Positions 1 through 8,663 of a stretch of 64,000 nucleotides of DNA are shown one piece after another (the stretch's first letter is position 1; each line of letters opens with the position of its first letter). This DNA comes from an uncultured Candidatus Saccharibacteria bacterium (GTDB lineage Bacteria > Patescibacteriota > Saccharimonadia > Saccharimonadales > Saccharimonadaceae). A program made the position numbers and the translations under genes. Location of the stretch: positions 1 through 64,000 of the forward strand of contig CALHKG010000013.1 of NCBI GenBank assembly GCA_938033875.1, in the 5' to 3' direction. The notes beneath the pieces were generated by a model, which saw nothing but the letters and a program-made list of their open reading frames with translations, ran no database searches and was not told the DNA's origin.

Positions 1-207
1 CGCCGCAACTCCAATACCAGCAGTTAAAATCTTAATGACTTGCTTTATTATATTAATGATTGCTGTACTACCAGTTCCGTCACAGGAAATAACAGAGGTT
101 TCCGCTCCACCACATTTGGCAACTGCTAAAGCTACCCTGGGTATAAAAATACTTCCTGCGATTACTGTTGCGATGAATATACTGATTACAATATTTCTTT
201 TTGTCAT
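1..207 (-). CDS. Small signal-peptide membrane protein, VirB2/pilin-like candidate (partial, C-terminus missing)
   Basis: The reverse strand reads from an ATG at 207 and runs off the left edge, giving 69 codons. Residues 1-28 form a Sec-type signal peptide (MTKR, hydrophobic core, ending near VALA). Two cysteines follow in CGGAETSVISC, then a second hydrophobic stretch (IINIIKQVIKILTAGIGVAA) begins at the edge. Short exported proteins with this layout (signal peptide, Cys pair, glycine-rich membrane helices) recur beside T4SS-like genes in Patescibacteria and resemble VirB2/TrbC pilins in size and topology. That assignment is inference: only half of the protein is visible and no family motif is decisive. 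It is divergent from the T4SS-like operon, separated by tRNA-Asp and a lipoprotein gene. Confidence 0.7.
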   Translation of the reverse strand, partial: MTKRNIVISIFIATVIAGSIFIPRVALAVAKCGGAETSVISCDGTGSTAIINIIKQVIKILTAGIGVAA

Positions 208-266
208 AAAATTTTCTCTTATACCTAAATTGTAAAATAGTCAAGCGAAAAAAGCAAACATTTTCC

Positions 267-295
267 TTGAAAAGACAGAAGTAATCTGATAATAT
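267..295 (+). promoter_or_regulatory. Promoter of tRNA-Asp
   Basis: TTGAAA at 267-272, a 17-nt spacer and TAATAT at 290-295. The predicted transcription start is about 302, nine nucleotides before the mature tRNA. Confidence 0.5.
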
Positions 296-310
296 AAGGG
301 ATATTGATAT

Positions 311-388
311 GCGCTCGTAGTGAAGTTGGCCTATCACGCCTCCCTGTCACGGAGGAGATCGCCGGTTCGAATCCGGTCGAGCGCGCCA
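311..388 (+). tRNA. tRNA-Asp (GTC), CCA encoded
   Basis: Cloverleaf read by eye: acceptor stem GCGCTCG (311-317) pairs with CGAGCGC (378-384), discriminator G at 385 and encoded CCA at 386-388. The anticodon stem CCTCC/GGAGG (339-343/351-355) encloses loop CTGTCAC, putting anticodon GTC at 346-348. The T-arm CCGG-TTCGAAT-CCGG is intact. A Rho-independent terminator follows ten nucleotides downstream, so it is a single-gene transcript. Confidence 0.96.
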
Positions 389-397
389 CAGATAATT

Positions 398-421
398 CAC
401 CCCTCGACAGGGTGTTTTTTT
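398..421 (+). terminator. Intrinsic terminator of tRNA-Asp
   Basis: CACCC (398-402) pairs with GGGTG (410-414) across a 7-nt loop, followed by seven T residues. Confidence 0.8.
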
Positions 422-443
422 ATGAAAAAATATTCCATATTTA

Positions 444-472
444 TTGCATTTATGTGCAATTTATGTTATGAT
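444..472 (+). promoter_or_regulatory. Promoter of the Tat lipoprotein gene
   Basis: TTGCAT at 444-449, an exact 17-nt spacer and TATGAT at 467-472. Start of transcription near 479 rules out the ATG at 421 and supports the translational start at 551. Confidence 0.5.
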
Positions 473-550
473 ATTGCCAATTGGGCTGTAAAGTCTAAGG
501 AGTTTTACAATAAAATACCTGACAATGTCAGAGAAAGGACCCCAAGCGTT

Positions 551-1687
551 ATGGTTTATAACCCTAATAACCCAAGCGGTTCATCAAAAGAAATGCCTAG
601 GAGAGATTTTATTAAATTTGGCGCGAAATTTGGCGCGATTGCTGCAACATTAGCACTTGCCGCAGGCTGCGGCGCGCAAAAAGTTCAAAGCGCGGAACAA
701 ACTACTCCAGCTCCTACCAAATCAATAGGGACAGAGCCTGTAACAAAATCCCCAACTCCAGAAACTCAAGAAATAAAAATGGAATTTGTCGGACTGAAAG
801 ATTTCGCTGAGAATCTAAGCGCGCTAAAAAAAGAATTCGAAAACGCTACAGAAGAAGAGAAGCAAAAGGGCGAGTTTTACACTAAACGAATGGCTCTTCT
901 GATAGGGTGGTCTCACGCAAATCATGGATTTAAGTCTAAGACTTTTGATTATGAGAAAGGCGCTTGGAAAGCAGATGCAGGCAACTACAAAGAAGTTCAG
1001 GATGAAGTTGCACGCTCTATTATGACGCTATTGTACGATATTGCTGTGCTTACACACGCCTGCAATGAAGACAACTCTTTATTACCGCCAGAAACTGGCA
1101 TAACCGCAGATGATGTAATGGCTGAAGCACTAGATGCCTTTACCGGTGGTTATGCCAAATCAAAGTTGAAGGGAAGGCTTAATAATTTTAAAGAGTATCC
1201 TGTATCCATAAAAACATCTATATATGGCGGAACCATAGAAGAGGGTAAATTAATAGAACCTTTTGCGAGTTACTACGGAACCAGAACCAGAAATAACTTT
1301 AACGATAAGGACGCTAAAGATCCAGATGCAGACCTGCTAAGTTCAGGAGGAATGAACGCTGGGGGAACGCACGATACATACGATTTCCTTGTCCCAAGTG
1401 ATATGGGAGACGATATAAAGCGTGTGTTAAAACTTACTGTATTAATTGTAAATACTGAATCAGAAGACATACACTATGCTAATGAGCCGGCAGAAAAACC
1501 AGGTAATGGATACGGAGCTCCAGCGGAAGGCCAAAGAGCATATATATATGGAACATTAGTTGACGCGAGAGTTACAGATAAGACATGCACCGACGGCATT
1601 AGCACCAAAAGTATTCACATTGTTGACGGCGATAAGGAAAGACTAATTTGCGACCTTCCTGAATTACAAAAATACTACGCATCTTAA
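551..1687 (+). CDS. Tat-signal lipoprotein of unknown function
   Basis: 378 aa from the ATG at 551, the first start after a good promoter, preceded by GAGAAAGGA at 531-539. The reading frame stays open upstream into the tRNA, but that part is untranscribed or untranslatable. Residues 15-40 read MPRRDFIKFGAKFG, hydrophobic, LAAGC: a twin-arginine motif (RRDFIK) with a lipobox, predicting folded export by Tat and lipid anchoring at the Cys. A Thr/Pro-rich linker (about 45-75) leads to a mostly soluble domain with two cysteines near the C-terminus. No enzyme motif or known family is recognised. It lies between tRNA-Asp and the T4SS-like operon, with a strong hairpin at its 3' end, so it is probably its own transcription unit. 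Confidence 0.85.
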   Translation: MVYNPNNPSGSSKEMPRRDFIKFGAKFGAIAATLALAAGCGAQKVQSAEQTTPAPTKSIGTEPVTKSPTPETQEIKMEFVGLKDFAENLSALKKEFENATEEEKQKGEFYTKRMALLIGWSHANHGFKSKTFDYEKGAWKADAGNYKEVQDEVARSIMTLLYDIAVLTHACNEDNSLLPPETGITADDVMAEALDAFTGGYAKSKLKGRLNNFKEYPVSIKTSIYGGTIEEGKLIEPFASYYGTRTRNNFNDKDAKDPDADLLSSGGMNAGGTHDTYDFLVPSDMGDDIKRVLKLTVLIVNTESEDIHYANEPAEKPGNGYGAPAEGQRAYIYGTLVDARVTDKTCTDGISTKSIHIVDGDKERLICDLPELQKYYAS

Positions 1688-1711
1688 AAATAAACTTTAC
1701 TAAAATCTTGC

Positions 1712-1749
1712 ATAAACACCTTCATATATGGTTAAATGAAGGTGTTTAT
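1712..1749 (+). terminator. Perfect 14-bp inverted repeat, terminator of the lipoprotein gene overlapping the next start codon
   Basis: ATAAACACCTTCAT (1712-1725) and its exact complement ATGAAGGTGTTTAT (1736-1749) are separated by ten bases. The right arm contains two candidate start codons of the next gene (1736 and 1748) and the only SD-like AAGG, so a folded transcript from upstream would hide that start. Confidence 0.6.
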
Positions 1750-4264
1750 GTTTATTAGTGGGCGTAGTTATGGGAATAGCTTAAAATATAAAGCTTTTTA
1801 TGCGTGCATGAGCTTCATGCTAATGGCATTATTTTCGACTGTTTTTATAGTCAAGCCCGCCTTTGCGACAGACAATTCGCATTCCATAAATCAAGGGACT
1901 GTCAAGTGTCCTGACAACTATACACCAAAACAAGATGGAAAAGATAGTGGCTGGTGGGGGTGTAGCTGGTCTAATATTTTCACAGGGGAAAAAGATCACG
2001 TTTTTACCTGTAATGCAGGCTGGAAACCGGAGGTTAAAACTGAAACTAAAGAACTAGTACTTCAAGGAAGAAAGATACCTACAACTTATAAATTAGGTCA
2101 TTGCGTAGAAGAAAAAACAAGCTCCACGAATAAAAGCGTAGTTGAAAAAAATGCTGAAGCGCTCGCCAATAAAGCAGGTCAGGACGGCCTAGTAACTCTA
2201 ATCTCTCCTAAAATTGAGGCCAGTCCATGGTTTTTGGGGCTCTCAGATGCAGATAAGGCTGCTGCCGGATGTAAATCGCAGAAGGTAGAGACAGATAAAG
2301 GCCCTCATGGATCACAGGATAGTGTATTGGTCTGCGATGACGCCGCCAAACAAAAACTCGCGAAAATGTTAATAGGTACGTGTCTAGCTAGTTCTGTTAA
2401 AGCTATCGCTAAACGTACCAACGGAGATACTGGAAGTAGCGCGTTGGATGCTGTATTTACTAGTTGTCTGGCTGGAAATTCCGGGATAGACGAGAAAACT
2501 ATAAAATCACAAAAAAGTGAAATCGCATGGGATGACATAAAAAAAGACGTAAACACCTCAGGGTCAGCAGCGACCGAAGAAAGCAAAGCAGATGAAGCAA
2601 AAAACTCATGTGGCGTCGACGGAATAGGGTGGCTTATTTGTCCTCTAATGAACTTCGCTGGCAATATTAGCGACTCTGCTTACTCTGCAATATCTCAATT
2701 TTTATCTATTGATCCAAAAATTTTTAAGAATGATTCGACATCCGGAGGATTAAAACAAGCTTGGAATTTCTTCCGAGATATCGCAAATGCTGTATTTGCC
2801 GTAATATTCCTATGGGTGATATTTTCACAAATAAGTAATGTTGGCGTCAGTAACTATGGAATTAAGAAAATCCTGCCAAGGTTGATAATAGGAGCTTTGC
2901 TCGTAAACTTATCTTTTTACCTATGTCAATTAGCTGTAGATTTATCTAATATACTCGGCTTTTCTCTTAAAGGAGTTCTAGAGGGAGCTGCATCAGGAAT
3001 AGATACCCAATCAGCAGCGGCTGGCAGTATATCCACTTTTGTAGCTGGTGGATTAGCTCTAGCTGGAGCAGCTTTATTTCTATTTCTAGCAGTAAGCATA
3101 CCTACTATCACGGCTCTACTTTTGGCCTTACTCGTCGTGCTAGTTATATTAATTGTTCGACAAGCCGCTATTATATTATTAATAGCAATCTCTCCACTGG
3201 CATTTGCAGCATGGCTTCTGCCAAACACTGAAAACTTATTCAAAAAATGGATATCAATGTTCAAGGGTTTATTGGTAGTATTTCCTGTAGTTTCTCTTCT
3301 GTATGGAGCCGGAAAACTCGCAGGGGCTGTATTGGCCGCATCAGCTACAGATGATCCAAATAATCCGAAAGTGACTATGCAATTTGCAGCCTTAGCAGTG
3401 TCTATTTTACCATTAGGCGCTACACCCTTCGTATTACAGAGTTCTTTAAATTCATTGGGCAGTATTGGTGCAAAGATAGGAAAAATGAGCGCCAATGCAC
3501 ACGGTCGATTCGCTGGAAATGTAAAGGGTGTAGCGAAAAGACGTGTTGACAATTCTGTTATTGGTGATACAAAAAGAAAATACTCAGACTTCATGGATAG
3601 AAAACGCGCAAGTATGCGAACGGGTAAATTTGCGACGTGGAGAGACAACAGTCCAGTCGGTCGATTCATGGGCTGGGATAAAGGTGGAGCACGCGCCCGC
3701 GCAACTGTAGCTAAAGCGTTCGAAAGTGATGTTGAAAACGCATCCACAATGTTACAAGGTATGACATCTGACGAGATAGCCAAAAGAGCCAACGGCACAA
3801 TTGCAACCTCAAAAGCTATGCGCGCGGCGGCTGTTGACTATACTATGGCTAATGGTGGTTTTGAACAACGTATGGAGGTGCTGAGTAACCTAAAAGGTGT
3901 AGACGCTTCTATAAAACAACGAGCGATTAAAGCTGCATATGCAAAGAAAGATAATAATATCATAGGAAACGGATTCGGGGATGCTATCCTAGAAGATAAA
4001 GTTGGAAATATGACTGATCTAAAGAATATGGCCATAGATAATGCTGCAGATGGCAATTTACAAGCAGAACACCTAGTACAAAATGGCGCAGCTACCGAAT
4101 GGCTAGTTAACACATCTATAAAGGCGAAAGCAAATAAAACCAACAAAAATGCCGCAAGTGCCGTATCGAATATTAAAAGTATGGCCACTAAGGCTAGATT
4201 TAACTCAAATACTTCTAAGAATGTAAATGGAAAAATACTTGCTGCATTCAATAAACTTCCATAA
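1736..4264 (+). CDS. VirB6-like polytopic T4SS membrane protein (first paralogue)
   Basis: About 842 aa. A signal-like hydrophobic segment (about 24-45, ending PAFA) is followed by an exported Cys-containing region, then the signature C-G-V-x-GIGW-x-ICP near residue 290 and a block of five to six membrane helices (about 345-590) with the conserved FRDIANAVFAVIFLWVIFSQ and NYGIKKILPRLI segments. The last 250 residues are hydrophilic and basic, probably cytoplasmic. This topology matches the VirB6/TrbL-like channel proteins of Patescibacterial T4SS-like systems. The start is uncertain: ATG 1736 or ATG 1748, the latter with AAGG just upstream, both in a hairpin. The neighbour at 4324 is a diverged copy. 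The family call rests on topology, conserved segments and context. Confidence 0.8.
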   Translation: MKVFMFISGRSYGNSLKYKAFYACMSFMLMALFSTVFIVKPAFATDNSHSINQGTVKCPDNYTPKQDGKDSGWWGCSWSNIFTGEKDHVFTCNAGWKPEVKTETKELVLQGRKIPTTYKLGHCVEEKTSSTNKSVVEKNAEALANKAGQDGLVTLISPKIEASPWFLGLSDADKAAAGCKSQKVETDKGPHGSQDSVLVCDDAAKQKLAKMLIGTCLASSVKAIAKRTNGDTGSSALDAVFTSCLAGNSGIDEKTIKSQKSEIAWDDIKKDVNTSGSAATEESKADEAKNSCGVDGIGWLICPLMNFAGNISDSAYSAISQFLSIDPKIFKNDSTSGGLKQAWNFFRDIANAVFAVIFLWVIFSQISNVGVSNYGIKKILPRLIIGALLVNLSFYLCQLAVDLSNILGFSLKGVLEGAASGIDTQSAAAGSISTFVAGGLALAGAALFLFLAVSIPTITALLLALLVVLVILIVRQAAIILLIAISPLAFAAWLLPNTENLFKKWISMFKGLLVVFPVVSLLYGAGKLAGAVLAASATDDPNNPKVTMQFAALAVSILPLGATPFVLQSSLNSLGSIGAKIGKMSANAHGRFAGNVKGVAKRRVDNSVIGDTKRKYSDFMDRKRASMRTGKFATWRDNSPVGRFMGWDKGGARARATVAKAFESDVENASTMLQGMTSDEIAKRANGTIATSKAMRAAAVDYTMANGGFEQRMEVLSNLKGVDASIKQRAIKAAYAKKDNNIIGNGFGDAILEDKVGNMTDLKNMAIDNAADGNLQAEHLVQNGAATEWLVNTSIKAKANKTNKNAASAVSNIKSMATKARFNSNTSKNVNGKILAAFNKLP

Positions 4265-4286
4265 AGTTGACGCTTAGCTTCTTCTC

Positions 4287-4315
4287 TTGACTTTTTCCAT
4301 CAAAAATGCTAATAT
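4287..4315 (+). promoter_or_regulatory. Promoter of the second VirB6-like gene (near-leaderless)
   Basis: TTGACT at 4287-4292, a 17-nt spacer and TAATAT at 4310-4315 give a predicted start of transcription at about 4322, two nucleotides before the ATG at 4324. Confidence 0.45.
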
Positions 4316-4323
4316 AACCTCAG

Positions 4324-6837
4324 ATGGAGTGGTTAATTTCGTACAGGCAACTTCTTAATAAGTGGTTGCAGTGGTTTATGTTGCTGATAGCGGGGATGCT
4401 GGTGGGCATTTTTCTTAATACCTTAACACACTCAACCTCTGTTTATGCCGCAGATGCAAAATGGGATGGTCATGATTTAACCTATTCTAATAAAAAATAT
4501 ACCAGGTTAACAGATGACAACAAAGTCAAGAAGTTTAATTTACCTGACAATTCACTTGTTTTCATAAACGAGGATAAAAATAAAAAAGAAGTTAAAGTTA
4601 TTTACTTCCCATCAGGCGAAATATCTTCGCTAAGCTCCGCAACCTATGCGGTTTATTCTTTTACACCGCCAGACACTTACAATCAAACCGATACTTCAAC
4701 TATTTCAATTGAATCGCCATCTGAAAATTCAACCAGCACTTCCTGTGATGTACAGGGAATAGGCTGGTTTATCTGTCCAGTTTCCAACTGGCTGGCTGAT
4801 GGTATAGATTATATGTACAGCGCGCTTCAGCAATTCTTAAAAACTAAGCCATTAGAAACAACCAACCAAAATAGCGGAATTTATCTGGCGTGGGTCATTA
4901 TGCGCAACATTAGCAACGTGGCGTTTATTGTGGCGTTTTTGGTGATTATCTACTCACAATTGACCTCTGTAGGAATTAGCAATTACGGCGTTAAAAAGAT
5001 GATTCCTAGGTTAGTGATTGCAGCAGTGCTGGTCAACTTATCATTTACGATTTGTGCTATTTTACTGGATTTATCAAACATAGCCGGTTACGCTTTTCAG
5101 GACGCCTTCATGGGAATTAAAAATACCATATCCACTGTAGGAGAAAATACAAGTACATGGACATGGTCGGAGATTATCAGTACAGCACTGTCGAATGGAG
5201 CGCTGGCAGTAGGAGCAGGATACGCCGTATCACTAGCACTTACTACGGAATTATTACCAATGCTAGTACCTGCCGCGGCATTAGCTGGCTTAACTTTACT
5301 CTTCATACTCCTAATCATGGCTGCTCGTCAAGCGCTCATTATTATCTTAATCATAATTTCACCTTTAGCCTTCGTTTGCTATTTACTTCCTGGAACAGAA
5401 AAGTGGTTTAAAAAATGGCGAGACTTATTCTTAACAATGCTAGTATTTTTCCCAGCATTCGCTGTAGTGTTTGGCGGAGCTCAACTGGCGGGAATAATAA
5501 TTATACAAAATGCCTCTGGTCCAAATGGCGCAATAATGCATGTACTAGGCATGCTGGTTCAAATAATACCTTTGGCTATAACTCCCCTAATTATGAAGTT
5601 CAGTGGCGGAGTATTGGGTAAATTCGCTGGGTTTGTTAATGACAAGAACAAAGGCTTATACGACAGGACTAAGAACTGGTCTAAAGATCGTCGTGAGACC
5701 ATTAAAAACAAGAAGTTAGCTAACCCTAATATGGCGCGATTCAACCCAAATCGTTTACGCCGTTGGGCGGATCATAACAGTAGATTGCGTAAAAAGAATC
5801 TGGAAACTTCACAGAAAAATGCCGAGAATTCATTTAGAGATACAGCCAGGTATAAGAAGTCAGACTTAGACGCCAGACAGGCTTCCAGGCGTGCAGATCT
5901 GTTATCCGCACAAGATGACAATCGCTACACCGAAGCTACGCTGGGTCACACACCAACTGATACGTATGGAAAGTACGATCGTGCTCTACGAGCTAAGTTT
6001 ACTAAATACTCAAATTGGCGAGACGCGCAACAAGCTCAATTTATGTCAGATATTAAAGACCTAGAAACCGAAATTGCAGTGTCTGGACTAATTAAGAATA
6101 ACGCTCAACGCCAGCAGCATAGTGAATTTGCAGAGCAATTGATAAACAGCAAGGAACTTCAAGAGAAGGCTGGCGGCAATGTATTCAAAGATGCAAATGG
6201 CAATTTGATTGGTGCAAATGCAGCCTTAGCTTCAGCCATAGCAACCAGCCGTAGTGAATACGCCAAGTCTGTTGATGAAGCTCGTCAGATTATGAAGCAT
6301 TATAAGCTAAGCTCTGGGCAAAGACAAAAGATATCTTTAGGCAATTCCGTGACGCTTTCAGATGGAACAGTACTGGATAGTAATAACATATTTGTACGTG
6401 AAGCCGCAATTGAAGAACAGATTAAATACGGTACCGCAACAGAAGTCGCCGAGCTTCTTAGTGAATTGCCGCCAGAATTCTATTCTTCTGCAGCTTCAGC
6501 ATTAGCGGAATCTGGTGTAAAGAATAAGGCGTCATTCTTGGGCGGTAAGCTTATTGACGATATGCTAAAGGGTGCTATTAATAACAGGGATGACCTCATG
6601 AATTACTTCGCTGACTGGCTACAAGGCGGTAAATATAAACCAGAAACTTTAGCGACTACGGATGCTGACGCTGTTAAGTTATTGATGGAAGCTGTAAATA
6701 CTACATCTGTGATTAGTAATAAAAAACGTCAAGATATTAGGGATGTCATCGACACTATTCTTACCGATAAGAGGTTGTCAGCTAATGCAACTGACGCAGC
6801 TAAAGAACAATTTAAGATTTTCCGCGACATGTTATAA
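4324..6837 (+). CDS. VirB6-like polytopic T4SS membrane protein (second paralogue)
   Basis: 837 aa. It repeats the plan of the preceding gene: N-terminal signal-like helix (about 14-36), exported region, C-D-V-x-GIGW-x-ICP near residue 140, then five to six helices (about 185-430) including the NYGVKKMIPRLVIAAVLVNLSF segment, nearly the same as in the upstream copy, and a long charged tail (about 435-837) rich in Arg, Lys and Gln that should be cytoplasmic. VirB6-like proteins form the inner-membrane platform of T4SS channels. The tails of the two paralogues share little similarity, suggesting separate cytoplasmic partners. It has its own promoter and precedes prgI by 29 nt. Confidence 0.8.
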   Translation: MEWLISYRQLLNKWLQWFMLLIAGMLVGIFLNTLTHSTSVYAADAKWDGHDLTYSNKKYTRLTDDNKVKKFNLPDNSLVFINEDKNKKEVKVIYFPSGEISSLSSATYAVYSFTPPDTYNQTDTSTISIESPSENSTSTSCDVQGIGWFICPVSNWLADGIDYMYSALQQFLKTKPLETTNQNSGIYLAWVIMRNISNVAFIVAFLVIIYSQLTSVGISNYGVKKMIPRLVIAAVLVNLSFTICAILLDLSNIAGYAFQDAFMGIKNTISTVGENTSTWTWSEIISTALSNGALAVGAGYAVSLALTTELLPMLVPAAALAGLTLLFILLIMAARQALIIILIIISPLAFVCYLLPGTEKWFKKWRDLFLTMLVFFPAFAVVFGGAQLAGIIIIQNASGPNGAIMHVLGMLVQIIPLAITPLIMKFSGGVLGKFAGFVNDKNKGLYDRTKNWSKDRRETIKNKKLANPNMARFNPNRLRRWADHNSRLRKKNLETSQKNAENSFRDTARYKKSDLDARQASRRADLLSAQDDNRYTEATLGHTPTDTYGKYDRALRAKFTKYSNWRDAQQAQFMSDIKDLETEIAVSGLIKNNAQRQQHSEFAEQLINSKELQEKAGGNVFKDANGNLIGANAALASAIATSRSEYAKSVDEARQIMKHYKLSSGQRQKISLGNSVTLSDGTVLDSNNIFVREAAIEEQIKYGTATEVAELLSELPPEFYSSAASALAESGVKNKASFLGGKLIDDMLKGAINNRDDLMNYFADWLQGGKYKPETLATTDADAVKLLMEAVNTTSVISNKKRQDIRDVIDTILTDKRLSANATDAAKEQFKIFRDML

Positions 6838-6851
6838 TCTCCATATTTTGA

Positions 6852-6857
6852 TATAAT
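6852..6857 (+). promoter_or_regulatory. -10 box before the PrgI gene
   Basis: TATAAT lies nine nucleotides upstream of the ATG at 6867, predicting a leader of about three nucleotides. No convincing -35 is seen, and the box lies in the gap behind the previous gene. Confidence 0.4.
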
Positions 6858-6866
6858 ATAAGCAGT

Positions 6867-7778
6867 ATGTCGGTGTATAAAGTCCCTCAAGATGTCGAGG
6901 CGGAGGACAAACTGCTCGGGCCGTTTAGTTTCCGGCAGTTTGTGTTCTTAATTATAGCTGTTATCGGAATCGCTATTGCATACGGTTTGAGTACAATTTT
7001 TCTACCTTTGGCAATAATTCCTGTGCCGATAATCTTATTCTTTGGAGCGCTGGCTTTACCTCTTAAAAAAGACCAGCCAATGGAAGTTTATTTGGCGGCG
7101 GTTATTTCTTTTATGCTGAAACCAAAAAAGCGACTATGGCAGCCTGATGGAATTGAAAGATTAGTCGAAGTTATCGCGCCAAAAGTCGAGGAGAAGACTT
7201 ACGGTAATAATTACGATCAAGCCGAAGTCCAGCGAAGATTGTCATATTTGGCGAATTTGGTAGACAGTCAGGGTTGGTCAATTCGTGGCGTCAATAATCC
7301 GAATAGCTCGATGCGTGCTGATTTATTCAACGAAGGGCAGGCAGCCAACGACATATTGGATGAAAATAGCACTACAGCGCAAAATATCAATCACTTGATA
7401 AATCAGTCAGATGTTCGTAGACGACAAGAAGTTATCCAAAAGATGCAAACAGGACAATCTACTACGCCGCCTCCCGTACAACCACCGCAACCATCTCAAT
7501 CAGATAATCCTGCTCCAGCCACACCGCTACAAATGAATCCGTACCCAACAATGCGTCAATCTGTATTAAATCCAGCGTCCGAACGGCCTGCCGCGAGCGC
7601 TCCAGCTCAAACTCGACCGACAACCACGCCGCAAACTAGCGTAAACGAGGTGTCACCTGCTATAATAGAACTGGCAAATAACCGCGACCTCTCGATTGAA
7701 ACAATTGCGCGTGAGGCAAATCGAATTCAGCAAGAAAATAAATTATCAGATGAGGAAGTGGTGATTTCACTACGTTAG
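6867..7778 (+). CDS. PrgI family T4SS membrane protein
   Basis: 303 aa. Residues 1-110 are the PrgI-type domain: MSVYKVPQDVEAEDKLLGPFSFRQF, two adjacent membrane helices (about 25-65) and the basic FMLKPKKRLWQPDG segment. PrgI of Gram-positive conjugation systems corresponds to the VirB3-like partner of the VirB4 ATPase. The remainder is hydrophilic, with a Pro/Gln/Thr-rich linker (about 200-260) and a short C-terminal helical region. The two genes that follow encode the TraC-like protein and VirB4, the order typical of these systems. Confidence 0.88.
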   Translation: MSVYKVPQDVEAEDKLLGPFSFRQFVFLIIAVIGIAIAYGLSTIFLPLAIIPVPIILFFGALALPLKKDQPMEVYLAAVISFMLKPKKRLWQPDGIERLVEVIAPKVEEKTYGNNYDQAEVQRRLSYLANLVDSQGWSIRGVNNPNSSMRADLFNEGQAANDILDENSTTAQNINHLINQSDVRRRQEVIQKMQTGQSTTPPPVQPPQPSQSDNPAPATPLQMNPYPTMRQSVLNPASERPAASAPAQTRPTTTPQTSVNEVSPAIIELANNRDLSIETIAREANRIQQENKLSDEEVVISLR

Positions 7779-7787
7779 GTGGGGTTT

Positions 7788-8663
7788 ATGCAACCAGAGT
7801 TACAAAATCAACAATCTTATCAGCAGGTTCCGCAAACCAATGCGGCTCTTCCTAATGTCCCTCAGCAACCATCGGGGGCAATTGGTTCGGGACCAAGTCC
7901 AACCGCGCCGTCTCCAGATAAAACCCCTGAGAATAAGAAGCAAAAAGGACCAATTAGCACCCAGAATACGTTACTTTTCTCTGAAATGCGCGAAAATATG
8001 ATTATCATGAGCGATGGCAGTTTTCGGGCGGTAGTGGAATGTGAATCAATTAACTTCGACCTTATGAGTTCACGCGAAAGAGAGGGAATTGAGTTCAGTT
8101 ACCAAAACTTCATCAACTCTCTGTATTTCCCAATTCAAGTTCTTATCCGTTCACGCCGCGTGGACATTGGTCCGTATCTGGACAGATTGGCGGAAATTCG
8201 CCGCAATCAAGATAATATGCTCCTCAACGTCTTAATGGACGATTATATGGATTTCATTGATATTCTGGCGCAAGAAGCAAATATTATGGATAAGAGTTTT
8301 TATGTTGTCGTTCCATATTATCCAGCTGGCGAGGAAAATGCCTTCAAACAACAGACTAAGGGATTGTTCAATAGCTTCTTCAGTGGAAAAAAAGAGGCGA
8401 CTGTGACAAAAATTGACCAAGTCACCTACACTAAAGCCAAAGATGAAATTAAAAACCGCATTGATTCGGTTATGAATGGTCTATTCCAAATGGGCGTAAA
8501 AAGCTGGCAATTAAATACCAGGCAATTGGGTGAGCTGTTCTACACTTCATATAATCCCGACACGTCGTCACGTGAATCGTTAGAGGACATTGACCCGAGC
8601 GAGCTTACGACCACTTACGTAACTAAGGGAACTGGTCCATCACCGAGAGGAGGAAGGTCATAA
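7788..8663 (+). CDS. TraC-like protein, split N-terminal part of VirB4 machinery
   Basis: 291 aa from ATG 7788, chosen over an in-frame GTG at 7779 because AGGTGGGG lies just upstream of the ATG. After a disordered Pro/Gln/Ser stretch (about 1-60), residues 65-250 carry the fold seen at the N-terminus of TraC/VirB4 ATPases: the FSEMRENMIIMSDGSFRAVVE strand region, NFINSLYFPIQVLIRSRRVDI and a long charged helical part. There is no Walker motif, and the ATPase is the next gene, overlapping by one base (TAATG). It probably binds VirB4 and links it to PrgI/VirB6. The name rests on resemblance and operon position. Confidence 0.8.
   Translation: MQPELQNQQSYQQVPQTNAALPNVPQQPSGAIGSGPSPTAPSPDKTPENKKQKGPISTQNTLLFSEMRENMIIMSDGSFRAVVECESINFDLMSSREREGIEFSYQNFINSLYFPIQVLIRSRRVDIGPYLDRLAEIRRNQDNMLLNVLMDDYMDFIDILAQEANIMDKSFYVVVPYYPAGEENAFKQQTKGLFNSFFSGKKEATVTKIDQVTYTKAKDEIKNRIDSVMNGLFQMGVKSWQLNTRQLGELFYTSYNPDTSSRESLEDIDPSELTTTYVTKGTGPSPRGGRS

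Noticed and set aside
320..550. Long upstream extension of the Tat lipoprotein frame
   Set aside because: It begins inside tRNA-Asp and crosses a terminator; the promoter at 444-472 starts transcription after most of it.
2926..3798. 290-aa minus-strand frame inside the first VirB6-like gene
   Set aside because: Shadow frame; the plus strand has membrane helices and family signatures.
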